From contig NZ_JBAKBF010000005.1 of assembly GCF_036881715.1 (NCBI RefSeq), positions 124,001 to 188,000 of the forward strand: DNA of 64,000 nt, in the 5' to 3' direction. A program made the position numbers and the translations under genes. This document shows, one piece after another, positions 53,794-62,344 of this stretch; position 1 is the stretch's first letter, and each line of letters starts with the position of its first letter. This stretch comes from Pannonibacter anstelovis. Its GTDB lineage: Bacteria; Pseudomonadota; Alphaproteobacteria; Rhizobiales; Stappiaceae. A model generated the notes under the pieces. It was not told the origin of the DNA, ran no database searches, and saw nothing but the letters and a program-made list of their open reading frames with translations.

Positions 53794-55503
53794 TCAGAAG
53801 GTCTGGCCGGCAAGCATCGCCAGGTGTTCGGCAATGGGACCGAGGGCGAGAGCCGGGAAGAACTGCAGACCGCCGAGAATGAGGATGATGGCGATGAGAA
53901 GACCGGTGAACAGCGGCCCATCGGTCGGGAAGGTGCCGGATGAGGCAGGAACTTTGATCTTGGCGGCCAAAGACCCGGCAATCGCCATTACAGGCACGGC
54001 ATAGGCAAAGCGGCCGAGCAGCATGGAGAGCCCGAGGGTGGTGTTGTACCAGGGCGTGTTGCCAGTGAGCCCGCCAAAGGCCGAGCCGTTGTTGCCCGCA
54101 GCCGAGCTATAGGCATAGAGCATCTCCGACAGGCCGTGCGGGCCACCGGTGCCAAGGCTGGCAAGGGCCGTGGGCAGCAAGGCTGAGACGGCCGTAAACC
54201 CGAGGATCACCAGCGGCAGGATGAGAACGGCCAGCATGGCGAACTTCATCTCGCGTCCGTCGATCTTCTTGCCCAGAAACTCCGGTGTACGGCCCACCAT
54301 GAGGCCCGCCACGAAGACCGAGAGCAGGGCAAAGACGAGCATGCCATACAGTCCCGAGCCCACGCCGCCCGGCAGAACCTCGCCAAGCTGCATCAGGAAC
54401 ATCGGCACCAACCCGCCAAGGCCGGTGAATGACCCGTGCATGCCATTGACGCCGCCATTGGAAAGGCCCGTGGTGACGGCGGCATAGAGCGCGGTCATGG
54501 CCTGACCGAAGCGCACTTCCTTGCCTTCCATGTTACCGCCCGCCGCATCCGCGCCAAGGGCGGTCAGGATCGGGTTGCCTTGCGTTTCCGCCCAGTAGAT
54601 CACGGCAACGCCAGCGATCAGCAGCAGCGCCATGGCACTGAGCAGCGCCCAGGCCTGACGGCGGCAGTTTGCCATCACGCCAAAGGCATAGACGAGGGAG
54701 GACGACACGCTCAGCATGGCGAACATGTTGAGATAGTTGGAGAAGGCTGTCGGATTTTCGAACGGATGGGCGGCGTTGACGTTGAAGAAGCCACCGCCGT
54801 TCGTGCCAAGCTGCTTGATGGCTTCCTGGCTGGCAACGGGCCCGAGCGCAATCACCTGCTGCGCGCCTTCCAGCGTGGTCACCGTGGCCGAGGCGCTCAG
54901 CGTCTGCGGCAGGCCCATGGCAACGAATGCAAGGGCCACAAGGATGGCCAGTGGCAGCAGGATGTAAAGCACCGCCCGTGTCATGTCGGCCCAGAAGTTG
55001 CCGAGGGTGCTGGCCTTGGAGCGGGCGAAGGCGCGGGTGAAGGCGACGGCCAGCGCCATGCCGGTGGCGGCAGACAGGAAGTTCTGCACCGTCAGTCCGG
55101 CCATCTGGCTGAAGTGGCTCAGCGTAGTCTCACCACCATAGTTCTGCCAGTTGGTGTTGGTGACGAAGGAGGCTGCCGTGTTGAAGGCAAGGTCCGATGT
55201 CATGCCGGGAAAGCCCTGCGGATTGAACGGCAGCAGGTGCTGCAGCCTCAGGATCGCATAGAGGGCGAGGAAGCCCGTCAGCGAAAAGGTGAGCATGGCA
55301 AGCGTGTAGCTGAGCCAGCCCTGTTCGCGCTGCGGATCTATGCCCGCAGCCTTGTAGAAGCCGCTCTCGATGGGACCGAGAACAGGTGAAAGCCATGTGC
55401 GCTTGCCTGAAAAGACATGCGCCATGTAAAGCCCGAGGGGCTTGATGATGGCGAGAACGGCCAGAAAGAACAGGCCGATCTGCAGCCAGCCGGAAAGGGT
55501 CAT
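53794..55503 (-). CDS. kdpA: Potassium-transporting ATPase subunit A
   Basis: The 569-residue channel-like subunit has multiple membrane helices and four selectivity-filter regions, for example ASFVTNTNWQNYGGE, QLGTNGGGFFNVNAAHPFENPT, LSNGGVNGMHGSF and AAGNNGSAFGG, as in KdpA of other bacteria. It binds and translocates K+ with high affinity in the inner membrane. The start ATG at 55503 lies 19 bp after the kdpF stop. Confidence 0.98.
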   Translation of the reverse strand: MTLSGWLQIGLFFLAVLAIIKPLGLYMAHVFSGKRTWLSPVLGPIESGFYKAAGIDPQREQGWLSYTLAMLTFSLTGFLALYAILRLQHLLPFNPQGFPGMTSDLAFNTAASFVTNTNWQNYGGETTLSHFSQMAGLTVQNFLSAATGMALAVAFTRAFARSKASTLGNFWADMTRAVLYILLPLAILVALAFVAMGLPQTLSASATVTTLEGAQQVIALGPVASQEAIKQLGTNGGGFFNVNAAHPFENPTAFSNYLNMFAMLSVSSSLVYAFGVMANCRRQAWALLSAMALLLIAGVAVIYWAETQGNPILTALGADAAGGNMEGKEVRFGQAMTALYAAVTTGLSNGGVNGMHGSFTGLGGLVPMFLMQLGEVLPGGVGSGLYGMLVFALLSVFVAGLMVGRTPEFLGKKIDGREMKFAMLAVLILPLVILGFTAVSALLPTALASLGTGGPHGLSEMLYAYSSAAGNNGSAFGGLTGNTPWYNTTLGLSMLLGRFAYAVPVMAIAGSLAAKIKVPASSGTFPTDGPLFTGLLIAIILILGGLQFFPALALGPIAEHLAMLAGQTF

Positions 55504-55522
55504 GGGTGCGCTCCGTAGAGGA

Positions 55523-55609
55523 TCAGAACCGCTCGGGCCGCAGCAGCGTAACCACGAGATAGATGCCGAGGCCGCAAACCACGGCGAGGCCGGACAAAAG
55601 CTGGAACAT
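55523..55609 (-). CDS. kdpF: KdpF small membrane subunit
   Basis: The 28-residue peptide MFQLLSGLAVVCGLGIYL followed by VVTLLRPERF is one membrane helix ending in the RPE(R/K)F motif of KdpF. It is directly upstream of kdpA. KdpF is a lipid-like stabiliser of the KdpABC complex. Confidence 0.9.
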   Translation of the reverse strand: MFQLLSGLAVVCGLGIYLVVTLLRPERF

Positions 55610-55620
55610 GGCTTGTGTCC

Positions 55621-55704
55621 TCACAGCCGGTCGAGGGCGCGGGCATAGAGCGCAAGCACGCCAAGACAGCCGCAACCGAGGGTCAGAAAGATGATGTCGG
55701 ACAT
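55621..55704 (-). CDS. Second small membrane peptide at the head of the kdp operon
   Basis: A 27-codon frame from ATG 55704 encodes MSDIIFLTLGCGCLGVLALY plus ARALDRL. An AGGAG ribosome site lies 9 bases upstream. It is one hydrophobic helix with a short basic cytoplasmic end, 11 bp before kdpF. Similar short ORFs with a YAR-DRL ending occur ahead of kdpF in other alphaproteobacteria as far as I recall. A role in the Kdp complex or its regulation is plausible but unproven. Confidence 0.7.
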   Translation of the reverse strand: MSDIIFLTLGCGCLGVLALYARALDRL

Positions 55705-55777
55705 ATGCCGGTCTCCTGTTGTGACCGGCACAAAATCGCCGCAAACGGCATCAGGGTTCGATTGGGAAGTCAGCCGG

Positions 55778-55800
55778 GGTGCATAAGGAAAACATAAAGG
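55778..55800 (-). promoter_or_regulatory. Candidate KdpE-binding box
   Basis: On the minus strand, 55800-55781 reads CCTTTATGTTTTCCTTATGC, followed by ACC; it is T-rich and 77-96 bp upstream of the first kdp ORF. This resembles the T-rich sites bound by KdpE ahead of kdpFABC in enterobacteria. No other candidate was seen in the gap. Confidence 0.35.
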
Positions 55801-55942
55801 CCGGCTTCCTTGTGGAACCTGGCCTGGCTGGCGGCACACCCTGTGCGGCTATGGCTGCAGCTTGCGCCCGCTATGGAAAAGTGCTGGTGGAGCGGCCACA
55901 TAAAGGGAATGTTGATTTGCGCAAGAGGAAAGGGCTAACGGC

Positions 55943-56473
55943 ATGAGCATCAGACATGGAGGCGTGGCCGCAAAGCTCGCAGGTGGCATTCTGGCTTTTC
56001 TGCTGGCAGCGGGAGCCGCCGGGGCGGCGGAGGAGCCGGATCTCATATTCAAGAAATCCACCGTCTGGAAGTTCCTTACGCCCGACCACAAGCTTGCCAC
56101 CTATGCCATTGACGACCCGGTGGTGGAGGGCGTCGCCTGTCATTTTACAGTCCCGGAAAAGGGCGGCATTGATGGCTGGCTCGGTATCGCCGAGGAGGTG
56201 TCGGACATCTCGCTCGCCTGCCGTCAGGTGGGGCCTGTCAGCTTCAAGGCGCGTTTCGAGCAGGGCGAGGAGATGTTCCGCCAGCGCCGCTCATTCCTGT
56301 TCAAGAAGATGCGGATCGTGCGCGGCTGCGACACCAAGCGCAATGTGCTGGTCTATCTCGTCTACTCTGACAAGCTGGTGGAGGGCAGTCCGAAAAATTC
56401 CACCTCGACCGTTCCCATCATGCCATGGGGTAGTGGTGAAGCGCCGCGCTGCGCTGATTTTCTGGATGAATGA
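55943..56473 (+). CDS. creA: CreA-family secreted protein
   Basis: The 176-residue protein has a signal peptide (LAGGILAFLLAAGAAGAA) and the CreA pattern: PDLIFKKSTVWKFLTPDHKLATYAIDDPVVEGVACHFTVPEKGGIDGWLGIAEE (in parts), SLACRQVGP, FLFKKMRIVRGCDTKRNVLVYLVYSDK (in parts) and STVPIMPWG. CreA is a conserved periplasmic protein of unknown function; three Cys in the mature part may form a disulfide. It is divergent from kdp and convergent with the ArsR-type gene 21 bp away. Confidence 0.93.
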   Translation: MSIRHGGVAAKLAGGILAFLLAAGAAGAAEEPDLIFKKSTVWKFLTPDHKLATYAIDDPVVEGVACHFTVPEKGGIDGWLGIAEEVSDISLACRQVGPVSFKARFEQGEEMFRQRRSFLFKKMRIVRGCDTKRNVLVYLVYSDKLVEGSPKNSTSTVPIMPWGSGEAPRCADFLDE

Positions 56474-56494
56474 CAGGCAGAAGCCTGCACTGGC

Positions 56495-56845
56495 TTACAG
56501 TGCGGGCTCTTCCTCGTCCTCGGTCTGGGGGGCTTCCTGAGGCTTTGCATCGGGCGAGCAGAAGTGCGCGTAAAGCACCGCCATGACATCGCGTGCCGCA
56601 TCACTCGCCAGCCGGTAATAGATCGTCGTGCCTTCCCGCCGGGTACGCACGAGGCCTTGCGCGCGCAGCAGGCTGAGCTGCTGTGACACAGTGGGCATGC
56701 GCATGCCTGTCTGCTCGGCCAGTTCCCCGACCTTGCATTCACGGTCTGCCATCATGCACAGCAGCATCAGCCTCGGCGTCGAGGCGATGGTCTTGAGAAA
56801 CTGTGTGGCCGCTTCGGCCTTTTCTTCCAGAGCCTTGGTTTCCAT
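56495..56845 (-). CDS. ArsR-family winged-helix regulator
   Basis: From ATG 56845 (METKALEEKAEAA) the protein has 116 residues; an upstream ATG at 56893 is less likely. The winged helix reads FLKTIASTPRLMLLCMMADRE, KVGELAEQTGMRMPTVSQQLSLLRAQGLVRTRREGTTIYYRL (in parts). It ends in an acidic tail (TEDEEEPAL). Only two Cys are in the fold (CMM, CKV; the first matches the alpha-3/5 sensor position poorly), so a metal sensor is not assured. SoxR/BigR-type sulfur or redox sensing is an alternative. Confidence 0.88.
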   Translation of the reverse strand: METKALEEKAEAATQFLKTIASTPRLMLLCMMADRECKVGELAEQTGMRMPTVSQQLSLLRAQGLVRTRREGTTIYYRLASDAARDVMAVLYAHFCSPDAKPQEAPQTEDEEEPAL

Positions 56846-56938
56846 GGGCGCAAGATGGCACCTCGACCCGATTGTTTCAAGCCGCGCCATCAAACTGTCT
56901 TCAGGCTTGCTGTGCCGGATTGCGACTTGCCCGCACGA

Positions 56939-57148
56939 TCAGCCCCGGAACATGGCCGGCAGAAGGATGTGGCCGGCGCCGCAGCTGACGCCCGTGGTCA
57001 TGCACATGCTCTTCTGTGCAGAAACCCCGAAAGGCATCGGCTTGCTGGAGGCAAGGGCTGCAAGGCCCGCGAAGGGGGAGGCGATGATGGCGAGAACGAA
57101 GCAGACCGAGACAAGACGTGCAAACATGACAGGCCCCATTTTCATCAT
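56939..57148 (-). CDS. Possible small secreted protein
   Basis: The 69-residue frame MMKMGPVMFARLVSVCFVLA, then IIASPFAGLAAL, has a plausible signal peptide. A short mature part with two Cys (SMCMTTGVSCGAGHILLPAMFRG) follows. There is no strong ribosome site and no family is recognised. It lies upstream of the ArsR-type gene on the same strand, with a gap of about 90 bp. Confidence 0.4.
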   Translation of the reverse strand: MMKMGPVMFARLVSVCFVLAIIASPFAGLAALASSKPMPFGVSAQKSMCMTTGVSCGAGHILLPAMFRG

Positions 57149-57487
57149 GCCCGGCCGCTGCGGCGGGCTGTGTTCAACTCATGGCGCTACTGTGGCAGGG
57201 GCGCGCTGAACCGGGTCTGAGGGGCAAATTCAGCTGGCGTTCAGCTTCGTGAACAGGTGTTTGGAACCTTGATGATCCGTGGGCTGCCGCTTGCGTGGCG
57301 CGGCAGATGAATGCTTGACCGGAAACGGGAAACCGGTCACAACAGAGCCATGAATACGGCCAGCCGGACCCTCATTCCGATCACCATTATTTGCAGCTAG
57401 CACTTCTGCTGGCTGTGGCCGTTCCCTCCTTGCGCCAATTCCAAAGAGACGGACGCCCCCGGCCAGCAGGCCAGGAGACGACTTGTC
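57149..57487. other. Upstream region of cysS
   Basis: About 340 bp without a recognised gene. The cysS ribosome site CAGGAGACG ends 8 bases before its ATG. No T-box or other riboswitch pattern and no long repeat was seen. Confidence 0.4.
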
Positions 57488-58903
57488 ATGACCAAAGCCA
57501 GCCCGGACGCCCCGGTTCTGCGCCTGACCAATACGCTCACCCGGACGAAGGATGTCTTCCATCCGATCGATCCGCAGAACGTGCGCATGTATGTGTGCGG
57601 ACCGACGGTCTATGACTTTGCCCATATCGGCAATGCCCGGCCCGTCATTGTCTTTGACGTGCTCTACCGCCTGCTGCGCCATCTCTACGGGGCCGATCAC
57701 GTCACCTATGTGCGCAACATCACGGACGTGGATGACAAGATCAACGCCCGCGCCCTGCGTGACTTTCCCGGCCTGCCGCTGAACGATGCCATCGCACGGG
57801 TGACCTCCACCACGGCGGATCAGTTCCACGCGGACGTGAAGGCGCTCGGTTGCCTTGAGCCCAGCCATGAGCCGCGCGCGACCCAGCATATCGCGGGCAT
57901 GGTTTCGATGATCGAGACGCTGATTGCCCGCGGTCATGCCTATGTGGCGCAGACGCAAGATGGCGGCGAGGTGCTGTTCGACACGGGCTCCATGGCCGCC
58001 TATGGCCAGCTCTCCAAGCGCAATCTGGAGGACCAGAGGGCAGGTGCGCGCATTGCCGTTGACGCCCACAAGAAGAACCCGGGCGACTTCGTGCTGTGGA
58101 AGCTGTCTTCCCCGGAAGAGCCGGGCTGGGACAGCCCCTGGGGCCGTGGCCGCCCCGGCTGGCACATCGAATGCTCGGTCATGAGCGCCCATCATCTGGG
58201 CGAAGTGTTCGACATCCACGGTGGCGGGCTGGATCTCATCTTCCCGCACCACGAAAACGAAATCGCCCAGTCCTGCTGCGCCCATGGCACCAGCGTGATG
58301 GCAAACTTCTGGCTGCACAACGGCTTCGTGCAGGTGGAAGGGCGCAAGATGTCCAAGTCCGAGGGCAACTTCGTCACGATCCACGACCTGCTGCACACGG
58401 AAAAATTCGGCGGCAGAAAGTGGCCGGGCGAAGTGCTGCGGCTTGCCATGCTGATGACCCATTACCGCGAGCCGATTGATTTTTCGGTGAAGCGGCTGGA
58501 GGAGGCTGAACGGTTGCTGGCGAAGTGGCCCGAGGTTCAGGAGACTGCTGTTGTACCTGCCTCCGAAGTGCTGGCTGCCCTTACGGATGACCTCAACACG
58601 GTTGCTGCCGTGCAGGCTTTGCATAGCCTCGCACAGGACGCCGCAAAGGACAGTGCCTTGCTTCCGGTCTACTGGGCCAGTGCTCGTCTGCTCGGGCTCG
58701 CGCCTGTTGCCGCCGTGCTGGAGGATGTGGATACGGGACGCATCGAAGCCCTCGTTGCCGATCGTCTCGCCAGCCTGGAAGCCAAAAACTGGGCCGAAGC
58801 CGACCGCATCCGCGACGAGCTCTCCGCCATGGGGATCCAGCTCAAGGACGGCAAGGACGCAGCAACGGGCAAGCGTGTGACTACGTGGGAGGTGAAGCGC
58901 TGA
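57488..58903 (+). CDS. cysS: Cysteine-tRNA ligase
   Basis: The 471-residue class I synthetase has the Zn/active-site MYVCGPTVYDFAHIGNARP (HIGH as HIGN), YVRNITDVDDKI, WHIECSVMS, GGGLDLIFPHHENEIAQS with the Zn-binding His/Cys set, and KMSKSEGNFVTIHDLL. The C-terminal helical domain is present. It charges tRNA-Cys. Start is ATG 57488. Confidence 0.98.
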   Translation: MTKASPDAPVLRLTNTLTRTKDVFHPIDPQNVRMYVCGPTVYDFAHIGNARPVIVFDVLYRLLRHLYGADHVTYVRNITDVDDKINARALRDFPGLPLNDAIARVTSTTADQFHADVKALGCLEPSHEPRATQHIAGMVSMIETLIARGHAYVAQTQDGGEVLFDTGSMAAYGQLSKRNLEDQRAGARIAVDAHKKNPGDFVLWKLSSPEEPGWDSPWGRGRPGWHIECSVMSAHHLGEVFDIHGGGLDLIFPHHENEIAQSCCAHGTSVMANFWLHNGFVQVEGRKMSKSEGNFVTIHDLLHTEKFGGRKWPGEVLRLAMLMTHYREPIDFSVKRLEEAERLLAKWPEVQETAVVPASEVLAALTDDLNTVAAVQALHSLAQDAAKDSALLPVYWASARLLGLAPVAAVLEDVDTGRIEALVADRLASLEAKNWAEADRIRDELSAMGIQLKDGKDAATGKRVTTWEVKR

Positions 58904-58929
58904 GGGGCGTTTCGTCCCTCGAGAGTCTG

Positions 58930-59114
58930 CCCCCCACCCCTAACCCCTCCCCACGAGGGGGAGGGGGGCGGATGGGCGGCGCTTCAGACAGGTCTCCTCA
59001 CTGCGGGTAGGGAAAAACTTCCTTTGTGTTGAGTTTCCTCCGGTCTGAAAGTGACGTGAAGCAAGGTCTCTCAGCCCCCTCCCTCCGGTGGGGAGGGGTA
59101 AGGGGTGGGGGGCT
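58930..59114. repeat. Intergenic inverted-repeat element after cysS
   Basis: C-rich sequence at 58930-58955 (CCCCCACCCCTAACCCCTCC core) is nearly the exact reverse complement of the G-rich run at 59090-59113 (GGGGAGGGGTAAGGGGTGGG core). Each end also folds on itself (ACCCCTCCCC with GAGGGGGAGGGG; CCCCCTCCCTCC with GGTGGGGAGGGG). This is a family of palindromic intergenic repeats often seen in many copies in proteobacterial genomes. It may also terminate cysS transcription. Confidence 0.7.
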
Positions 59115-59198
59115 CGGCAGTAGAATGCAAACTGGCCAGTGTTGTGTGTCATGGCTAGGCGCGAGGTATGGCGAGTTGCAACAGGGAGAGACCAAATC

Positions 59199-59690
59199 AT
59201 GACCAGTGAACGGTCTGGCGGGTGCCAGTGCGGCGCGGTGCGGTTTCGGGTGTGGGGGCAGCTTGGGCATGCGTCGGTGTGCCATTGCCGCATGTGCCAG
59301 AAGGCTTTCGGCGGCTTCTATGCGCCGCTGGTGTCGGTGCGCGAGGCGGATAGCGTGGAGTGGACGCGCGGTGAGCGGGCCATCTTCCGCAGTTCCAATG
59401 CGGTCTCCCGCGGCTTTTGTTCTGCCTGCGGCACGCCGCTGACCTATGAGGCGCCGGACGGCATGGCCATTGCCATCGGTGCTTTTGATGATCCGTCCGG
59501 GATCGTGCCGATTGTTGCCTATGGTGTGGAAGGCAAGCTGCCCTATGCAGATGCCGTGCCGGGCTTGCCGGAGCGCAAGACGGAGGAGGACTTTGCGGCG
59601 CTTGAATTCCTCGCCTCCATCGTCACCTTCCAGCACCCCGATCATGATACGGAAACCTGGCCGCCAGAAGGCGGACTGAGCAAGGAATGA
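59199..59690 (+). CDS. GFA-family zinc-binding protein
   Basis: From ATG 59199 (GGGAGAG nine bases upstream) the protein has 163 residues. The GFA zinc ligands are all visible: GGCQCGAVRF, VCHCRMCQKAFGG and FCSACGTPL. The family (glutathione-dependent formaldehyde-activating enzyme/centromere protein V) was named for helping glutathione react with formaldehyde, but most members have no established substrate. It precedes the iminopeptidase gene by 4 bp, so they are probably co-transcribed. Confidence 0.92.
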   Translation: MTSERSGGCQCGAVRFRVWGQLGHASVCHCRMCQKAFGGFYAPLVSVREADSVEWTRGERAIFRSSNAVSRGFCSACGTPLTYEAPDGMAIAIGAFDDPSGIVPIVAYGVEGKLPYADAVPGLPERKTEEDFAALEFLASIVTFQHPDHDTETWPPEGGLSKE

Positions 59691-59694
59691 CCCG

Positions 59695-60657
59695 ATGACG
59701 GAATTGCGCGGCCTTTATCCCGAAATCGAGCCCTATGCCTCCGGCATGCTCGATGTGGGCGATGGTCACACCATCTACTGGGAACGCTCGGGCACGCCGG
59801 GCAAAAAGCCTGCGGTGTTCCTGCATGGCGGGCCGGGCGGCGGCATTTCGCCCGCGCACAGGCGGCTGTTTCATCCCGATCACTATGACGTGCTGCTGTT
59901 CGACCAGCGCGGCTGCGGCCGTTCCACGCCTCATGCGGAGCTGGAAGCCAACACCACCTGGCATCTGGTGGAGGACATCGAGCGCCTGCGCAAGCTTGCT
60001 GGCGTGGACCAGTGGCTTGTCTTCGGCGGCTCCTGGGGTTCGACGCTGGCTCTGGCCTATTCGCAGACCTATCCGGAGCGCGTGAGCGAGCTGGTGCTGC
60101 GCGGCATCTACACGCTGACGAAGGCGGAACTGGACTGGTACTACCAGTTCGGCGTCTCCGAAATGTTCCCGGAGAAGTTCGAGCGCTTTCAGGCGCCGGT
60201 GCCGGAGGGTGAGCGCCATGCGATGATGGCAGCCTATCAGCGCCTGCTGACCCACCCGGATAAGGGCGTACGGGTGGAGGCGGCCAAGGCCTGGAGCCTG
60301 TGGGAGGGCGAGACCATCACCCTGCTGCCCAGCCTCGACAACAGCCAGCATTTTGGTGAGGACGAATTCGCCCATGCCTTCGCCCGCATCGAAAACCACT
60401 TCTTCATGCATGGCGGCTGGCTGGAAGAGGGGCAGCTGCTGCGTGATGCGGGCAAGCTGAAGCATATTCCGGGCGTCATCGTGCATGGCCGCTATGACAT
60501 GCCTTGCCCGGCACGCTATGCCTACGCGCTGCACAAGGCCTGGCCACGGGCAGATTTCCACCTCATCGAAGGGGCCGGGCACGCCTTCAACGAACCGGGT
60601 ATCCTCGACCGGCTGATCCGCGCCACCGACATGTTTGCAGGCTTGAGCAAAGCCTGA
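59695..60657 (+). CDS. pip: Prolyl iminopeptidase
   Basis: The 320-residue alpha/beta hydrolase has the oxyanion HGGPGGGISP, the DQRGCGRSTPH run, the nucleophile elbow VFGGSWGSTLALAYSQTYPERV (in parts), the Asp in VHGRYDMPCPARYA and the His in IEGAGHAFNEPG. It removes N-terminal proline from peptides in the cytoplasm. The length and motifs match the S33 prolyl aminopeptidases. Start is ATG 59695. Confidence 0.96.
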   Translation: MTELRGLYPEIEPYASGMLDVGDGHTIYWERSGTPGKKPAVFLHGGPGGGISPAHRRLFHPDHYDVLLFDQRGCGRSTPHAELEANTTWHLVEDIERLRKLAGVDQWLVFGGSWGSTLALAYSQTYPERVSELVLRGIYTLTKAELDWYYQFGVSEMFPEKFERFQAPVPEGERHAMMAAYQRLLTHPDKGVRVEAAKAWSLWEGETITLLPSLDNSQHFGEDEFAHAFARIENHFFMHGGWLEEGQLLRDAGKLKHIPGVIVHGRYDMPCPARYAYALHKAWPRADFHLIEGAGHAFNEPGILDRLIRATDMFAGLSKA

Positions 60658-60695
60658 GACTTTAAAAAAAACAGCCAGAAACCGGTATCCAGACA

Positions 60696-62288
60696 ATGAC
60701 CCGCGAGAAACTCTACCTGTTCGACACCACGCTCCGTGACGGGGCGCAGACCAGCGGCATCGACTTTTCCATCGCGGAAAAGATCGCCATTGCCGAGCTG
60801 CTGGAGCGGCTGGGTGTCGATTACATCGAGGGCGGCTATCCGGGTGCAAACCCGACGGATACCGAGTTCTTTTCGGAGAAGCGGACGAAGACCGCCCGCT
60901 TCACCGCCTTCGGCATGACCAAGCGGGCAGGGCGTTCCGCCTCCAACGATCCGGGCCTGCAGCTGCTGCTGGAAGCCAAGGCGGATGCGAACTGCTTTGT
61001 GGCCAAGTCCTGGGACTACCACGTGGAAGTGGCGCTGGGCTGCACCAACGAGGAAAACCTCGAAAGCATCCGCGATACGGTGCAGGCGGCTGTTGCCGCT
61101 GGCCGTGAAGCCATGATCGACTGCGAGCATTTCTTCGATGGTTACAAGGCCAATCCGGATTATGCGCTGGCCTGCGCCCGCACGGCCTACGAAGCGGGCG
61201 CGCGCTGGGTGGTGCTGTGCGACACCAACGGCGGCACCCTGCCAGGCGAAGTGAAGGACATCATTGCCCGTGTGAGCCAGGTGGTGCCGGGAAGCCATCT
61301 GGGCATCCACGCCCACAATGACACAGGTCAGGCGGTCGCCAATTCGCTGGCGGCGGTGGAGGCTGGCGTGCGCCAGATTCAGGGCACGCTCAACGGCATC
61401 GGCGAGCGCTGCGGCAATGCCAATCTGATCAGCCTGATCCCGACGCTGATGCTGAAGGCGCCCTACAAGGATACGGTGGAACTCTCCGTCCGGCCTGAAC
61501 GGCTGAAGGACATCACGGCCATCTCGCACGCGTTTGACGAGATGCTGAACCGCGCCCCGGACCGGCACGCGCCCTATGTGGGCGAGAGCGCCTTTGCCAC
61601 CAAGGCCGGCATTCATGCCTCGGCCCTGCTCAAGGACCCGAAGACCTATGAGCATGTGGAGCCGGAAAGCGTCGGCAACAAGCGCAAGGTTCTGGTGTCC
61701 GATCAGGCAGGCAAGAGCAACCTGCTGGGTGAGCTGTCTCGGCTTGGCATAGACGTGGACAAGGCCGACCCGAAGCTGGATGCCCTGCTGACGGAAGTGA
61801 AGGAGCGCGAGGCCAAGGGCTATGCCTACGAGGCGGCCGATGCCTCCTTCGAGCTGCTGGCCCGTCGCATTCTGGGCAAGGTGCCGCGTTTCTTCGAGGT
61901 GAAGTCCTTCCGCGTCATGGTGGAGCGGCGCTTCAATGCGGTGGGCGAGCAGGTCACTATGTCCGAGGCTGTGGTGAAGGTGGATATTGACGGGGAGACC
62001 CGTATGTCCGTCTGCGAGGGCAACGGCCCGGTCAACGCGCTGGATGGCGCGCTGCGCAAGGATCTGGGCAAATATCAGTCTGCCATCGAGGGGCTGGAGC
62101 TGGTGGACTACAAGGTGCGTATCCTCGATGGCGGCACGGGCGCCATCACGCGCGTGCTGATCGAAAGCCACGACAAGACGACGCATCAGCGCTGGTTTAC
62201 CATCGGCGTGTCGTCCAACATCGTCGATGCCTCGTTCCAGGCGCTGACGGATTCCATCACTTATGCGCTGTTGAAGTCGGCGGGATAG
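60696..62288 (+). CDS. cimA: (R)-citramalate synthase, CimA type
   Basis: The 530-residue protein has the LeuA/HMGL TIM barrel (LFDTTLRDGAQTSGIDFS with catalytic Arg-Asp, YIEGGYPGANPTD, IHAHNDTGQAVANSLAAVEAG and GTLNGIGERCGNANL). From about residue 395 there is a LeuA-type dimer/allosteric domain. The family makes citramalate from pyruvate and acetyl-CoA for isoleucine synthesis. Sequence pattern and length fit the CimA branch rather than 2-isopropylmalate synthase. Regulation by isoleucine is known for some members. Confidence 0.93.
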   Translation: MTREKLYLFDTTLRDGAQTSGIDFSIAEKIAIAELLERLGVDYIEGGYPGANPTDTEFFSEKRTKTARFTAFGMTKRAGRSASNDPGLQLLLEAKADANCFVAKSWDYHVEVALGCTNEENLESIRDTVQAAVAAGREAMIDCEHFFDGYKANPDYALACARTAYEAGARWVVLCDTNGGTLPGEVKDIIARVSQVVPGSHLGIHAHNDTGQAVANSLAAVEAGVRQIQGTLNGIGERCGNANLISLIPTLMLKAPYKDTVELSVRPERLKDITAISHAFDEMLNRAPDRHAPYVGESAFATKAGIHASALLKDPKTYEHVEPESVGNKRKVLVSDQAGKSNLLGELSRLGIDVDKADPKLDALLTEVKEREAKGYAYEAADASFELLARRILGKVPRFFEVKSFRVMVERRFNAVGEQVTMSEAVVKVDIDGETRMSVCEGNGPVNALDGALRKDLGKYQSAIEGLELVDYKVRILDGGTGAITRVLIESHDKTTHQRWFTIGVSSNIVDASFQALTDSITYALLKSAG

Positions 62289-62299
62289 ACACTCTGAAC

Positions 62300-62335
62300 T
62301 TCACTCCCTCTGCCTCAGGCGGCAAGGGGAGTGAA
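62300..62335. terminator. Inverted repeat between convergent cimA and the GGDEF response regulator
   Basis: TTCACTCCC (62300-62308) and GGGAGTGAA (62327-62335) pair perfectly, with an inner GCC/GGC step. It lies between the two stops, suggesting bidirectional termination. Confidence 0.65.
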
Positions 62336-62344
62336 CGCGCAGGA

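Noticed and set aside
53781..53981. N-terminal extension of kdpB
   Set aside because: It lies within the kdpA coding region and is not KdpB-like; MSTDTRDAKG at 53780 is the usual N terminus.
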